64,000 bases of DNA from Pseudomonas sp. SDI. GTDB lineage: Bacteria; Pseudomonadota; Gammaproteobacteria; Pseudomonadales; Pseudomonadaceae. The notes under the pieces are model-generated. The model made no database searches and had not been told where the DNA came from. It saw only the letters and a program-made list of their open reading frames with translations. A program made the translations under genes and the position numbers. Below, one piece after another: positions 1 through 8,988 of this stretch (positions within the stretch are counted from its first letter, which is position 1; every line of letters begins with the position of its first letter). The stretch is taken from contig NZ_QETK01000009.1 of assembly GCF_003105155.1 (NCBI RefSeq), positions 96,012 through 160,011 of the forward strand, read 5' to 3'.

Positions 1-8
1 AGCCCCTC

Positions 9-227
9 ATGGACGACCCCACTCAAGGCAAACCGCCGACTTTCTGGCAAATGCTGCAAAGCATTCTTGCCGCTGCCTTTGGCGTGCAAACCGGGAAGAA
101 CCGTGCCCGCGACTTCAACCATGGCAAGGCCAGCCATTTCATCGCCTTGGGCAGCCTCTTCACCCTGCTGTTCATTCTCGCGCTGATCGGCCTGGTGCAA
201 CTGGCCATGCACCTCACCGCGCGCTGA
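9..227 (+). CDS. DUF2970 family small membrane protein
   Basis: This 72-residue protein has a polar N-terminal half with the segment FWQMLQSILAAAFGVQ, then one hydrophobic segment at about residues 46-67, and ends with a short basic tail. The arrangement matches DUF2970, a family of short single-pass inner membrane proteins of unknown function that is common in proteobacteria. Only eight bases precede the ATG, so the ribosome binding site and any upstream operon partner lie mostly outside the window. A strong hairpin with a T run follows the stop codon, so the gene ends its transcription unit. No function can be assigned. Confidence 0.8.
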   Translation: MDDPTQGKPPTFWQMLQSILAAAFGVQTGKNRARDFNHGKASHFIALGSLFTLLFILALIGLVQLAMHLTAR

Positions 228-235
228 AACGCAAA

Positions 236-273
236 CCGCCCGCAGGTTCCATTCTGCGGGCGGTGTGTTTTTT
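236..273 (+). terminator. Rho-independent terminator after the DUF2970 gene
   Basis: A perfect 10-bp stem (CCGCCCGCAG / CTGCGGGCGG) with an 8-base loop is followed by TGTGTTTTTTT. It starts nine bases after the DUF2970 stop codon. Confidence 0.9.
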
Positions 274-288
274 ATCCATCGCGTGATG

Positions 289-402
289 TCACTGATGGCT
301 GACCCAGTACACGGCCGTCACGACCACCAGGATGATCAGACAGAGTATCGCCCAGGCATCGACACTGCTGTCAGTCTTACCCGCTTTGGTTGGATTTCCC
401 AT
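289..402 (-). CDS. 37-residue single-pass membrane peptide
   Basis: This short frame encodes 37 residues: a polar N-terminus (MGNPTKAGKTDSSVD), then a hydrophobic helix running from AWAIL to AVYW, then VSHQ and the stop. An AGAGG ribosome binding site lies about seven bases before the ATG. The layout is that of a small single-pass membrane protein. I seem to recall similar unannotated peptides in Pseudomonas, but I cannot name a family. The gene lies alone, facing the DUF2970 gene across its terminator. It is supported by the start signal and the coherent hydrophobic segment rather than by a known function. Confidence 0.6.
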   Translation of the reverse strand: MGNPTKAGKTDSSVDAWAILCLIILVVVTAVYWVSHQ

Positions 403-502
403 TGCATCGCCTCTTGTAGTGGTTATGGGAATGCATGTCACCCGTAGCAGTTAAGTTCAGCAATGCCCTTTGCTCAAGCAGGGGCTTTGGGCAGTTCGTC
501 GG

Positions 503-1585
503 TTAATAGTCGATGGCTCCCTGGAGAAACGGATAACGGAAGTTCGGTGCTTTTCCCTCGGCGCTGAACCGTTTGAAGTCCACACCGTAGTCATGCTTTC
601 TTTCCCGCTGCAGCCAACGCCGTGCCCGTTCGGCGTCGATCAACTGCAACACCGGCACCTGATGCGCACGCTGGCCGTCGCGGTCGAGCGGCAAGCCGAG
701 GGCATCGTCGTGCAGCAGCACCATGGCCCAGCCGCCGAGGGAGAAATGCCCGCCCATCAGCACACTCAAACGCCCGTCGATACGCGCCTGCAAGGCCGCC
801 GGCGAGCTGTTCACGGCGCTGTAGAGCACCTCGTGACCAGGCCGCCGGCCGCGCTCTTCGAACGCCTGCATGGCACCAAAGGCCATCTCGTCGTTGGCCG
901 ACCACACCAGCCGCGTCTGCGGGTAGCGCTCGGCGAGCAACTGCGCCTGCTCGTAGGCGCGCTGACGGCCCCAGCCGCCGTACACCACCTGGCGCAGCTG
1001 CACCTGCGGGTGCTCGGCCAACGCCCGGCGCATGCCCTGCTCGCGCAGTTGCGACACCGGGGTGCTTTTCAGCCCGGAAAACGCCAACAGCTCGACGCCC
1101 TGGGCCAGTACGTCGGCCGGCAACTGCTCGATCAGCGTCGTCAGGGTCTGGTAGCCGGCCTGCTCGTCGTTGCCGATCAGGGTGCCGAGCAACGGTGGAT
1201 AGCGGTCGGGGTTGCTGTCGATCATCTGCGCCTGATCGTCAGTCAGGCCGTTATTCACCAGGAACAGCTTGACGCCACTGCCACGCGACAGGCGGATGAT
1301 CTCTGGGGCGATGTACTGCTCGTTGACCAGAATCAGGTAGTCCGGACGCTTTGGCCCTTCCAGCACTTCGCGCGCCTGGCTAAGCGCCAGGCTCGGCTCG
1401 CGCTCACTGTAATGGATGGTCAGCGGCATCCCCAGCGCACTGGCGGCGCTCTGCATGAAGCGCGAATAGCTGACCCAGAAGGTCTCGTCGGCGTATCCGG
1501 GATTGAGGAACACCACCGACGCGGCCTGCGCCTGGGCCACCAGCAACAGGCTCAGACAGACGGTGCGGCTCAAGGCCTTGAGCAT
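503..1585 (-). CDS. Periplasmic sugar-type (type 1) substrate-binding protein
   Basis: The 360-residue product starts with a signal peptide (MLKALSRTVCLSLLLVAQAQA) and continues as a type 1 periplasmic binding fold of the ribose/LacI class. Recognisable segments are VVFLNPGYADETFW, LILVNEQYIAPEI, LFLVNNGL, GTLIGNDEQAGYQT and LVWSANDEMAFGAMQAF. I placed the start at the ATG at 1585 because GGAG lies nine bases upstream. A GTG five codons earlier (1600) would leave the ribosome binding site inside the frame. No permease or ATPase genes adjoin it, so it may serve a sensor or a transporter encoded elsewhere. The ligand cannot be told from sequence. Confidence 0.75.
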   Translation of the reverse strand: MLKALSRTVCLSLLLVAQAQAASVVFLNPGYADETFWVSYSRFMQSAASALGMPLTIHYSEREPSLALSQAREVLEGPKRPDYLILVNEQYIAPEIIRLSRGSGVKLFLVNNGLTDDQAQMIDSNPDRYPPLLGTLIGNDEQAGYQTLTTLIEQLPADVLAQGVELLAFSGLKSTPVSQLREQGMRRALAEHPQVQLRQVVYGGWGRQRAYEQAQLLAERYPQTRLVWSANDEMAFGAMQAFEERGRRPGHEVLYSAVNSSPAALQARIDGRLSVLMGGHFSLGGWAMVLLHDDALGLPLDRDGQRAHQVPVLQLIDAERARRWLQRERKHDYGVDFKRFSAEGKAPNFRYPFLQGAIDY

Positions 1586-1802
1586 GCGGGTTCGCTCCAC
1601 GAATTCAAACGGCCGATTATAAACAGTAGTCGCGCCAGAACAGCCAAACGAAAGCCAATCTCACTTAGTCCAAACAGTTCTTTTCATATGCAAAAACATC
1701 ACTTTTGCGCATAAACGCAAACTGCTATCTTGCCTCGGCTCCGCTCCGGAGTGCGCGGCCGTGCGCGCGATTAGCTGCAAGCAGCTTGAGAACAGGACCC
1801 CT

Positions 1803-3461
1803 ATGTACGTATACGACGAATACGATCAGCGGATCATCGAGGACCGCGTCAAGCAGTTCCGTGATCAGACCCGACGCTACCTGGCAGGCGAGCTGAGCGA
1901 AGAAGAGTTCCGCCCATTGCGCCTGCAAAATGGCCTCTATATTCAACGTTTTGCCCCAATGTTGCGGGTCGCCGTGCCGTACGGCCAGCTGACCTCGCGC
2001 CAGACCCGGATGCTGGCGAAGATCGCTCGCGACTACGACAAGGGTTATGCGCACATCAGCACCCGGCAGAACGTGCAGTACAACTGGCCGGCGCTGGAAG
2101 ACATCCCGGAGATTCTCGCCGAACTGGCAACCGTGCAGATGCACGCCATCCAGACCAGCGGCAACTGCCTGCGCAACGTGACCACCGACCAGTTTGCCGG
2201 GGTCGCCGCCGATGAACTGATCGACCCGCGCCCCTGGTGTGAAATCGTCCGCCAGTGGACCACCTTCCACCCGGAATTCGCCTACCTGCCGCGCAAATTC
2301 AAGATCGCCATCAACGGTGCGAACAGCGACCGTGCGGCCATCGAAGTGCACGACATCGGCCTGGAGCCGGTGCACAACGCTGCCGGCGAGCTGGGCTTCC
2401 GCGTACTGGTAGGTGGCGGCCTGGGCCGTACCCCGGTGGTCGGCGCCTTCATCAACGAGTTCCTGCCGTGGCAGGACCTGCTCAGCTATCTCGATGCGAT
2501 CCTGCGTGTGTACAACCGTTACGGGCGCCGCGACAACAAGTACAAGGCGCGGATCAAGATCCTGGTCAAGGCACTGACGCCGGAAGTGTTTGCCGAGAAG
2601 GTCGAGGCCGAAATGGCCCACCTGCGTGGCGGCAGCACCACCCTGACCGATGCCGAAGTGCATCGTGTCGCCAAGCACTTCGTCGACCCCGACTACCTGG
2701 CGCTGGACAACCTCGACAGCGAGCTGGCAAAGCTGGATGCCGAGCACCCTGGCTTCGCCCGCTGGCGCTCGCGCAACACCCTGGCGCACAAGAAGCCGGG
2801 CTACGTCGCCGTGACCCTGTCGCTCAAGCCGACAGGCGTTGCCCCAGGCGATCTCACCGACAAGCAGCTCGACGCCGTGGCCGACCTGGCCGAGCGTTAC
2901 AGCTTCGGTCAGTTGCGCACCTCGCACGAGCAGAACATCATCCTGGCCGACGTCGAGCAGCGCAAACTGCACGCCCTCTGGCTGGAGCTGCGCGAGGGCG
3001 GCTTCGCCACCCCGAACATCGGCCTGCTGACCGACATCATCTGCTGCCCAGGCGGTGACTTCTGCTCGCTGGCCAACGCCAAGTCAATCCCGATTGCCGA
3101 GTCGATCCAGCGGCGCTTCGACGACCTCGACTACCTGTTCGACATCGGCGAACTGGACCTGAACATTTCCGGCTGCATGAACGCCTGTGGTCACCACCAC
3201 GTCGGCCACATCGGCATCCTGGGGGTGGACAAGAAAGGCGAAGAGTTCTACCAGGTGTCCCTCGGTGGCAGCGCCAGCCGCGACGCCAGCCTGGGCAAGA
3301 TCCTCGGCCCGTCGTTCGCCCAGGAGGCCATGCCGGATGTGATCGAGAAGCTGATCGACGTGTACGTGGAACAACGTACCGAAGACGAGCGCTTCATCGA
3401 CACCTACCAACGTATTGGCATCGACCCCTTCAAGGAGCGCGTCTATGCAGCGAATCATTAA
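1803..3461 (+). CDS. cysI: Assimilatory nitrite/sulfite reductase hemoprotein
   Basis: This is a 552-residue siroheme and Fe4S4 enzyme that reduces sulfite to sulfide for cysteine synthesis. It has the duplicated ferredoxin-like and siroheme domains of the family. The cluster ligands are visible as C415-x5-C421 (CPGGDFC) and C458-x3-C462 (CMNAC). The start at MYVYDEYDQ follows the usual Pseudomonas length; an in-frame start 14 codons upstream is possible but lacks a good ribosome binding site. The last 17 bases overlap the next gene, a DUF934 protein, which is the usual partner. With the organosulfur cluster at 48-58 kb, it would handle sulfite released by desulfonation. Confidence 0.93.
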   Translation: MYVYDEYDQRIIEDRVKQFRDQTRRYLAGELSEEEFRPLRLQNGLYIQRFAPMLRVAVPYGQLTSRQTRMLAKIARDYDKGYAHISTRQNVQYNWPALEDIPEILAELATVQMHAIQTSGNCLRNVTTDQFAGVAADELIDPRPWCEIVRQWTTFHPEFAYLPRKFKIAINGANSDRAAIEVHDIGLEPVHNAAGELGFRVLVGGGLGRTPVVGAFINEFLPWQDLLSYLDAILRVYNRYGRRDNKYKARIKILVKALTPEVFAEKVEAEMAHLRGGSTTLTDAEVHRVAKHFVDPDYLALDNLDSELAKLDAEHPGFARWRSRNTLAHKKPGYVAVTLSLKPTGVAPGDLTDKQLDAVADLAERYSFGQLRTSHEQNIILADVEQRKLHALWLELREGGFATPNIGLLTDIICCPGGDFCSLANAKSIPIAESIQRRFDDLDYLFDIGELDLNISGCMNACGHHHVGHIGILGVDKKGEEFYQVSLGGSASRDASLGKILGPSFAQEAMPDVIEKLIDVYVEQRTEDERFIDTYQRIGIDPFKERVYAANH

Positions 3462-3939
3462 GAACAACCAGATCGTCGACGAAACCTGGCACCTGCTGCC
3501 CAAGGACGTGACCCTGGACGAGTTGACCAACTGCGACGACTACATCGTGCCGCTGCAGCTGTGGCGCGAACACGCCCATGCCCTCAAGGCCCGCGATGGC
3601 GGCCTGGGAGTGTGGCTGGACAGCGACGAGGAAGCCGAGGAAATCGGTGAAGACGTCGCGCACTTCCAGGTGATCGCGCTGAACTTCCCGGCCTTCACCG
3701 ACGGGCGCAACTACTCCAACGCGCGCCTGCTGCGTGACCGCTACAAGTTCAGCGGCGAGCTGCGGGCAATCGGTGACGTGTTGCGTGACCAGCTGTTCTA
3801 CCTGGCCCGTTGCGGTTTCGATGCGTTCGCCCTCCGCGCCGACAAGGACCCGGTCGAAGCACTGGAAAGCCTGAAAGATTTTTCGGTGACCTACCAGGCC
3901 GCGACCGACCAGCCATTGCCGCTGTTCCGCCGCCGCTGA
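3445..3939 (+). CDS. DUF934 protein, sulfite reductase partner
   Basis: This 164-residue protein belongs to DUF934, whose genes in Pseudomonas follow the single-gene nitrite/sulfite reductase and are thought to help its assembly or electron supply. Typical features are the start MQRIIKNNQIV, a central FPAFTDGRNYSNARLLRDRY block, and GDVLRDQLFYLARCGFDAF near the C-terminus. AAGGAG lies eight bases before the ATG. The start lies inside the end of cysI, with a 17-base overlap in another frame, which indicates translational coupling. The precise biochemical role is not established. Confidence 0.88.
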   Translation: MQRIIKNNQIVDETWHLLPKDVTLDELTNCDDYIVPLQLWREHAHALKARDGGLGVWLDSDEEAEEIGEDVAHFQVIALNFPAFTDGRNYSNARLLRDRYKFSGELRAIGDVLRDQLFYLARCGFDAFALRADKDPVEALESLKDFSVTYQAATDQPLPLFRRR

Positions 3940-3951
3940 GGCTGCTCGCAC

Positions 3952-3982
3952 CTGTGGACGCCGGCCTTGCCGGCGTCCACAG
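3952..3982. terminator. 14-bp perfect hairpin between converging genes
   Basis: CTGTGGACGCCGGC and its exact complement are separated by a 3-base loop (CTT). The hairpin fills the 51-base gap between the stop of the DUF934 gene and the stop of the first NEL gene. There is no T run on either side, so it may be a bidirectional transcription barrier or a REP-type element. Confidence 0.6.
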
Positions 3983-3990
3983 TGCTCGGC

Positions 3991-6900
3991 TCAAGGCACC
4001 AGCTTCAGCGTCTGCCCCGGTAGCGCGTTCCACAGCTCCACCGTCAGGTTTTCCAGCAAGCGCCTCTCCTCCGCCCGCCGCCGCGTATTGATCCGCTCGA
4101 TCTGCTGCTTGAAGACCTGATCGGTCATCCCCTCCTTGTCTTTCTCCAGTGCCTCCAGGCGAGCGTAATAGGGTTTGTCGACCCGCTCGAATCGCTCGGC
4201 AAAACGCTTCTTCAGGAAGCTCGCCCAGAACGGCCGATCGACGCACGTCTGCTTCAGTGCCGCCGGGGTTTCTGCCGCCAGCACGGCCGCCTTGGCTGCA
4301 TCCAGTTGCGCCTTGCTCACCCTGGCCACGCCAGCAAAGTTCATGTGCTGCGCCTGACCGGGCAGTTCCAGCGCCTCGGCCAGGCCCAGGCGATAGGCCA
4401 AGCGTACTTCCACCTCATCGGGCGACTCGCCGCTCAGGCGACGTTTGGCGATATCGGACAGGGCGATGCTCTCGACCCGCTCCAGGCGCATCAGGCCACG
4501 TGCCAGTTGCAGCAGGCTGCGCTCGGTACCCTCCACACTGGGTGCGGCCAGGGCCTGACGTACCAGCACCAGCACCTCCAATTGACTGAAGATCAGCGTA
4601 GCGCCGTCGGAACAGGTATCCGGGTTCGCCGCGGCCTCGAACAACTGCCCGCGCAGTTCGGTGTCTTCCACCGCCGCATCGAGAACGGCCCAGACCCGCG
4701 CGCGCAACTCGGGCAATGCGCGCCGGAAGTCGGCACTAAGGCGCAAGTCGTCAAGTACGTGAAAGAACGCAGCACTGTCCGGCTCCTGGTGCAACTGCTG
4801 CCATTTCGCCCGACGCAACGGGTGCAGCGCATCGGCATCGCCATCGACCCAAAGGGCGACCGCCTGGTCCGCCGGGACCACGGCGGGCACCCGCCGCGCA
4901 CCTCCAGCGTGGCCGGCGCCCAGGGAAATGCCAGTGCGCTCATAGTAATGCCCGAGCCGCGCGAGGCTGTCCTCGTTGAGCGGATTGCCCGATAGCGACG
5001 TCGCCCGGTTGACCCGCGTCACGGCCTCGACGTGCGCTGGCATCGGCTCCAGTACCTGGGGCGGGACGTGGCTGATCAGGTTGTCGCGCAGGTCGAGCCA
5101 TTCCACATGCGCCAGTTCGAACACCCCCGCCGGCCAGTCACGCAGACCGGTCCGGCGCAGCAACAGCCCGCGCAACGCCTCAAACCGAGACAGGTCCGGC
5201 AATTGCCCCAACGGGTTGTAATCGAGCTGCAAGATTTTCAATTGGCGCAAGCGCGCCAGCCGGGCAATACCATCGCCGTCGAGCACGATCGCATTGCCCG
5301 GCAACAGCAGCTTGGTGAGCCCCGTGAGTTCAGCCAACGCTTCGGGCACGCGGTCCAGACGATTGCGTGCCACGCTCAACCAGCGCAGGCGAGTGAATAC
5401 CTGCAGAAACCGGGCCGGCAACTCGGTGAGCCCGCAATCGTTCAAATGCAACGCACCGACATGGCTGAAATCGCCCACCAGCGGTGGCAGTTCGACAAAA
5501 CGCTGGCTGCTCAAGTCGAGCCGGTAGCCGATAGCGTGTCCATCGCGAGCAAACACCCGCTCGCTCTGCCGGCGCCAGCAACGCTCGATGATCTGCGCGG
5601 CATTACGCCGTGCCTCGGCCGGCACCAAGCGTGAACGCTGCGGGCCGTCCGGCTCCCAGTTGAAGGTGTCGACCCAGTTGTCCAGGCCTTCCAGCAAGGT
5701 GTTCAATTCCAGATGTTTGTCTTCCAGCCAGCGCCCGAGTTGCGCTTCCTCTACGCCGCTGTCGTCGAGCAGCGCATTGGTCTCGGCCAACGACAGATCC
5801 GGGTAAAGCAGACGTACCCGCTCCAGCAAGGCCGGGCTACGCAATGCCGCACCATCGCCACGCCCGCTGAGCGGGTAGCCAAGCTGGCCGTCCTCCAGCC
5901 GCAGTGGTGGCTTGAACCAGGCATTGCGTGGACGCTGGCGCAATAGCCGGCGGGCACCGACACGGTCGGCCGAGGCCGCCTCGGCAAGCCGCTGGCGCAA
6001 CACGTCTGGCTGATCGATGGCGAGCCCCAGCGCTGCGCGCTCGCTGTCGGGCAAGGCATGAAGGATCGCAGCATAGAGCGACTCGACCCCGCCCAGCTCG
6101 TCACCGGCCTCGTCCAGCGCCTGATAACCAGCGCCCCGGCGCAGCAGATACTTCTTCGTGGCGCCGGCTTCGCCAATGCTGTCGAGCAGCGCACCGCGCC
6201 AGTTCAGTTCGCGCACTTGCAGCTCAAGCGAAGCGCTCCAGCCGTCCAACTGCTGCAATTGACCGAGAGCCAGGCGCAGGCTCTCGGGGCTCTCCTGATA
6301 GGCAAAATACAGTCCCTCGCAAGCTTGGTTCAGGGCCACATCCTCCAGCAACCAACGGGCTTCCTCGGCCAGCCGTAGCGGCACCCGTGGCGGTGTCGCC
6401 AGCAGCTGTTCCAGTTCCAGGCTGTTGGCCCGCCCAACCAGGGCCCTGCCCAGGCGCCACGGCAAACCGGGGAAGTCGCGGCGCAGGGGGCTCAACCCCG
6501 GTACATCGGGTAGCGGCTCGGCGGCGTGCAGCAGGTCGAAGACGTGTGCTGGATGCTCGGCGGCGAAACGGCCCGTCGCTTGTTGCAATTGCCTGCCGCG
6601 CGCCTCGGTTGTGCTTTCCAGGTAAGCGCCGATCAGGCCCTTCTGCTCGTTGTCGCTCAACAACCCCAGCAACTGTTGGCGGTAACTGCCATCGGCCAAT
6701 TGCGCCGGGCTCAGGCGCAGCAGCCGCGGCGCCTGAGCAGCACGATTACCCCACTCGCCCAACACTTGCCCATCCTCGTGCAACTGCACGCAAAGGTCCC
6801 CAGGCCAGGCTGGCATCTGCGTCAGCAGTTGCAGCGGCAGGCTGTGCTGCCCCGCAGGCAATGCCTGACCAACCCGCAACTGCGCAATCGACTCGCCAAC

Positions 6901-8916
6901 CCGACGGTGCAGTTGCCAACGATGCAGGGTTTCCTCCAACGCCGCCGGCAGCGGCTCGCGGTCCAGGTGCACGCGACGCAGGCAAGCGTCGCTGGTGCCG
7001 GTGGCCTGTGCCAGGCGCCGCAAGTCCTCGTCGCTGAGGCCCTCGACGCAAGGCCCCAGGCGCCGCCACAAGGTCAGCCCTTCCCAGCGCAATGGGTTTT
7101 CCCCCTGCAACCGCCAGGCGCCGCGAGTGTTGTGGACCAGCAGCGGTTGATAACCGTCAGGATCGCTCGGGTGCACCATGCGCCATTGTCCGGCGCCGTC
7201 GTCGCGGACCTGATAGGTACGCTTGTCGATGCGCACATAGGTCTCATCGCCCGCGCGGTACAGGCCCAAGGCATCGGCCTCCAGATGATCCAGCCCGACC
7301 GCCACCCGGTAGGGCTCAAGGCTCGGTCGCCAGAGGCGCGAGCGGCCATCGGGCAGCTCAACCTTGATCAGGCCATCGAGCACTTCGCTGCTGCTGACCG
7401 GCACCGCCGAGTGCCCGGTCTGGCTCAGGCCGGCCATCAGCGCCAGGTTGACCCCCACCGAACTGAGGTGATCCCAGGCCTGATCAAGTTCGCCATGTTC
7501 CCAGGCCTCGACACCGCTGATCACTTCACGTACCAGTTGCACCGCGGTTACCAGCGCCATCACCGCGCCGAGCGCCGGTATGACGAACGCCGCCGCGTTG
7601 ACCAGGTTGAAACCGATACTGTCCCAGTAGGCCCGACGCGCCTCGCTGGCCTGCTCGTCGGCCTCGGCACTGGGCACGGCGAGCACTCGCGCATCGGCCT
7701 TGAGCTTGTCCAGGTGCTGCGCATACACATGCGCGAACAGCTCGCTGCTCACCCGTTCTTCACGCAGGTACAACGCATCGTCCGGGTTGGGCTGACGCTC
7801 GTAGAGACCATCACGACCTTCCACATTGTGATACAACGCCGCGTCCAGGCGGGCGAACACGTGCTCATGGCGCGCGCCTGGCAGGTAGCGGCGCAACAGC
7901 GCCTGGAAAGCCGGCAGGCGCAGGTTGATCCGCAGGTCGTCGCGGGCCGCCTGCACCGACGGGTATTCCTTGAGCGGGTACAGCGGCGCATCCGGCAAGT
8001 AGACGACCACCGGCTCCAGGCGGTCGCTGCCGACACGGTCGGCGCTGATCACCAACAGCTCGGCCAGCGGCACCTCGAACAGGCGTAACTGGCTGACCTG
8101 CACCGGCTTGCCATGCAGCAGTGGCGCCGGCTCGCCGGCGGCCAGCGCCAGCAGCATCTGCTGCGCCGAGGCGCTGATTTCGCCGCGCATGGCCGCCACC
8201 TGGGTGCATACCCGCAATTGATCCTGGTAGGCGGCGACCCACCGCGCGGCGACCTCGGCGCGCCGCTCTGGGGCCTCGTAGACCTGTGCCAGATGCTGCT
8301 GATAGCGTCCGCCAAGGTCGAGTTCGTGACAGACGCGGGCGAAACGCAGCGGCGAGATATCCAGCCGCTCGCGATACACGTAGCGAAAGCGCGGGTAAGC
8401 GTTCTCGGCACCCGGCAGCAACTCCAGGCCGAATGCATCGACCGGTGCCAGGCCGCTGGCCGGGTCGATGTCGGCGTCTACGGAAAAGTTCTGCAAGGCC
8501 GCCTGGAGCAGGCTCTGGCGCCGCGGCCGAATTTGCAGCGTCGTGCCAAACAGCATGCCCTCGCGCAGGATCTGCACGAACTCCACCCGGTTCACATCCG
8601 GCGTGCTGCCGAACTCGCGTTTGAGCCGCGCGTTCAACAGCGGCTCGGCGAAGGCGGCGATGCCTTTGAGGTCGCTCAGCGCGCCAGCCAGCGCCAGCGC
8701 CGAGGTGCGGCGCTGCGCCAGGTAGCGGGCCAGATCATTCTTGGCCTGCTCGGTGGTGTGCGCGGGGAACTGATACTGCGGGCGCCAGGCCTGGTGCAGA
8801 CGCGCGAAGTCTTGCGGCTTGGCGTGGCCAAGCCAGCCAGGCAGGGCTTGCTGGATAAATGCTGCGTGCAGGCCGGGCAGCGCGGGTACGGCTGGCGGGG
8901 ATGTCGAGAGCGACAT
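3991..8916 (-). CDS. Giant LRR protein with NEL-type E3 ubiquitin ligase domain (copy 1)
   Basis: The product has 1641 residues. Roughly the first 600 residues resemble the DUF6543 'dermonecrotic toxin' module, including a hydrophobic stretch near residues 430-500 (AAAFVIPALGAVMALVTAVQ). Leucine-rich repeats follow at about 1145-1290 (GALHLNDCGLTELP, LRWLSVARNRLDRVP, VEWLDLRDNLISHVP). The C-terminal part matches the NEL E3 ligase domain of IpaH/SspH effectors, with the catalytic CxD motif as CSD at Cys1435. By family knowledge such proteins attach ubiquitin to host targets. No secretion apparatus is encoded nearby, so the delivery route is unknown. AGGAG precedes the ATG. It is paralogous to the next upstream gene and is read in the same direction. 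Confidence 0.85.
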   Translation of the reverse strand: MSLSTSPPAVPALPGLHAAFIQQALPGWLGHAKPQDFARLHQAWRPQYQFPAHTTEQAKNDLARYLAQRRTSALALAGALSDLKGIAAFAEPLLNARLKREFGSTPDVNRVEFVQILREGMLFGTTLQIRPRRQSLLQAALQNFSVDADIDPASGLAPVDAFGLELLPGAENAYPRFRYVYRERLDISPLRFARVCHELDLGGRYQQHLAQVYEAPERRAEVAARWVAAYQDQLRVCTQVAAMRGEISASAQQMLLALAAGEPAPLLHGKPVQVSQLRLFEVPLAELLVISADRVGSDRLEPVVVYLPDAPLYPLKEYPSVQAARDDLRINLRLPAFQALLRRYLPGARHEHVFARLDAALYHNVEGRDGLYERQPNPDDALYLREERVSSELFAHVYAQHLDKLKADARVLAVPSAEADEQASEARRAYWDSIGFNLVNAAAFVIPALGAVMALVTAVQLVREVISGVEAWEHGELDQAWDHLSSVGVNLALMAGLSQTGHSAVPVSSSEVLDGLIKVELPDGRSRLWRPSLEPYRVAVGLDHLEADALGLYRAGDETYVRIDKRTYQVRDDGAGQWRMVHPSDPDGYQPLLVHNTRGAWRLQGENPLRWEGLTLWRRLGPCVEGLSDEDLRRLAQATGTSDACLRRVHLDREPLPAALEETLHRWQLHRRVGESIAQLRVGQALPAGQHSLPLQLLTQMPAWPGDLCVQLHEDGQVLGEWGNRAAQAPRLLRLSPAQLADGSYRQQLLGLLSDNEQKGLIGAYLESTTEARGRQLQQATGRFAAEHPAHVFDLLHAAEPLPDVPGLSPLRRDFPGLPWRLGRALVGRANSLELEQLLATPPRVPLRLAEEARWLLEDVALNQACEGLYFAYQESPESLRLALGQLQQLDGWSASLELQVRELNWRGALLDSIGEAGATKKYLLRRGAGYQALDEAGDELGGVESLYAAILHALPDSERAALGLAIDQPDVLRQRLAEAASADRVGARRLLRQRPRNAWFKPPLRLEDGQLGYPLSGRGDGAALRSPALLERVRLLYPDLSLAETNALLDDSGVEEAQLGRWLEDKHLELNTLLEGLDNWVDTFNWEPDGPQRSRLVPAEARRNAAQIIERCWRRQSERVFARDGHAIGYRLDLSSQRFVELPPLVGDFSHVGALHLNDCGLTELPARFLQVFTRLRWLSVARNRLDRVPEALAELTGLTKLLLPGNAIVLDGDGIARLARLRQLKILQLDYNPLGQLPDLSRFEALRGLLLRRTGLRDWPAGVFELAHVEWLDLRDNLISHVPPQVLEPMPAHVEAVTRVNRATSLSGNPLNEDSLARLGHYYERTGISLGAGHAGGARRVPAVVPADQAVALWVDGDADALHPLRRAKWQQLHQEPDSAAFFHVLDDLRLSADFRRALPELRARVWAVLDAAVEDTELRGQLFEAAANPDTCSDGATLIFSQLEVLVLVRQALAAPSVEGTERSLLQLARGLMRLERVESIALSDIAKRRLSGESPDEVEVRLAYRLGLAEALELPGQAQHMNFAGVARVSKAQLDAAKAAVLAAETPAALKQTCVDRPFWASFLKKRFAERFERVDKPYYARLEALEKDKEGMTDQVFKQQIERINTRRRAEERRLLENLTVELWNALPGQTLKLVP

Positions 8917-8988
8917 GGCAAAGCTCCTATGGTGTGGGGGACACAGAAGACCCGTTTGCCCAGCGAACGACGCACTACATATTGCTCA
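8914..8988 (-). promoter_or_regulatory. Conserved leader of NEL gene copy 1, with 15-bp motif
   Basis: The 69-base gap between the two NEL genes begins with TGAGCAATATGTAGT (minus strand, 8974-8988), whose TGA is the stop codon of copy 2. A CGGGTCT.CTGTG block and AGGAGCTTTGCC before the ATG follow. The same elements at nearly the same spacing precede copy 2, which marks the leaders as homologous. Whether the motif is a promoter, a protein site or only a duplication scar is not known. Confidence 0.5.

Noticed and set aside
470..1714. A 414-codon plus-strand frame opposite the periplasmic binding protein.
   Set aside because: The minus-strand frame has a signal peptide and a recognisable fold; the plus frame has neither.
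3952..3982. A tRNA-like or riboswitch structure.
   Set aside because: It is a single long perfect hairpin between converging genes, with no further conserved elements.
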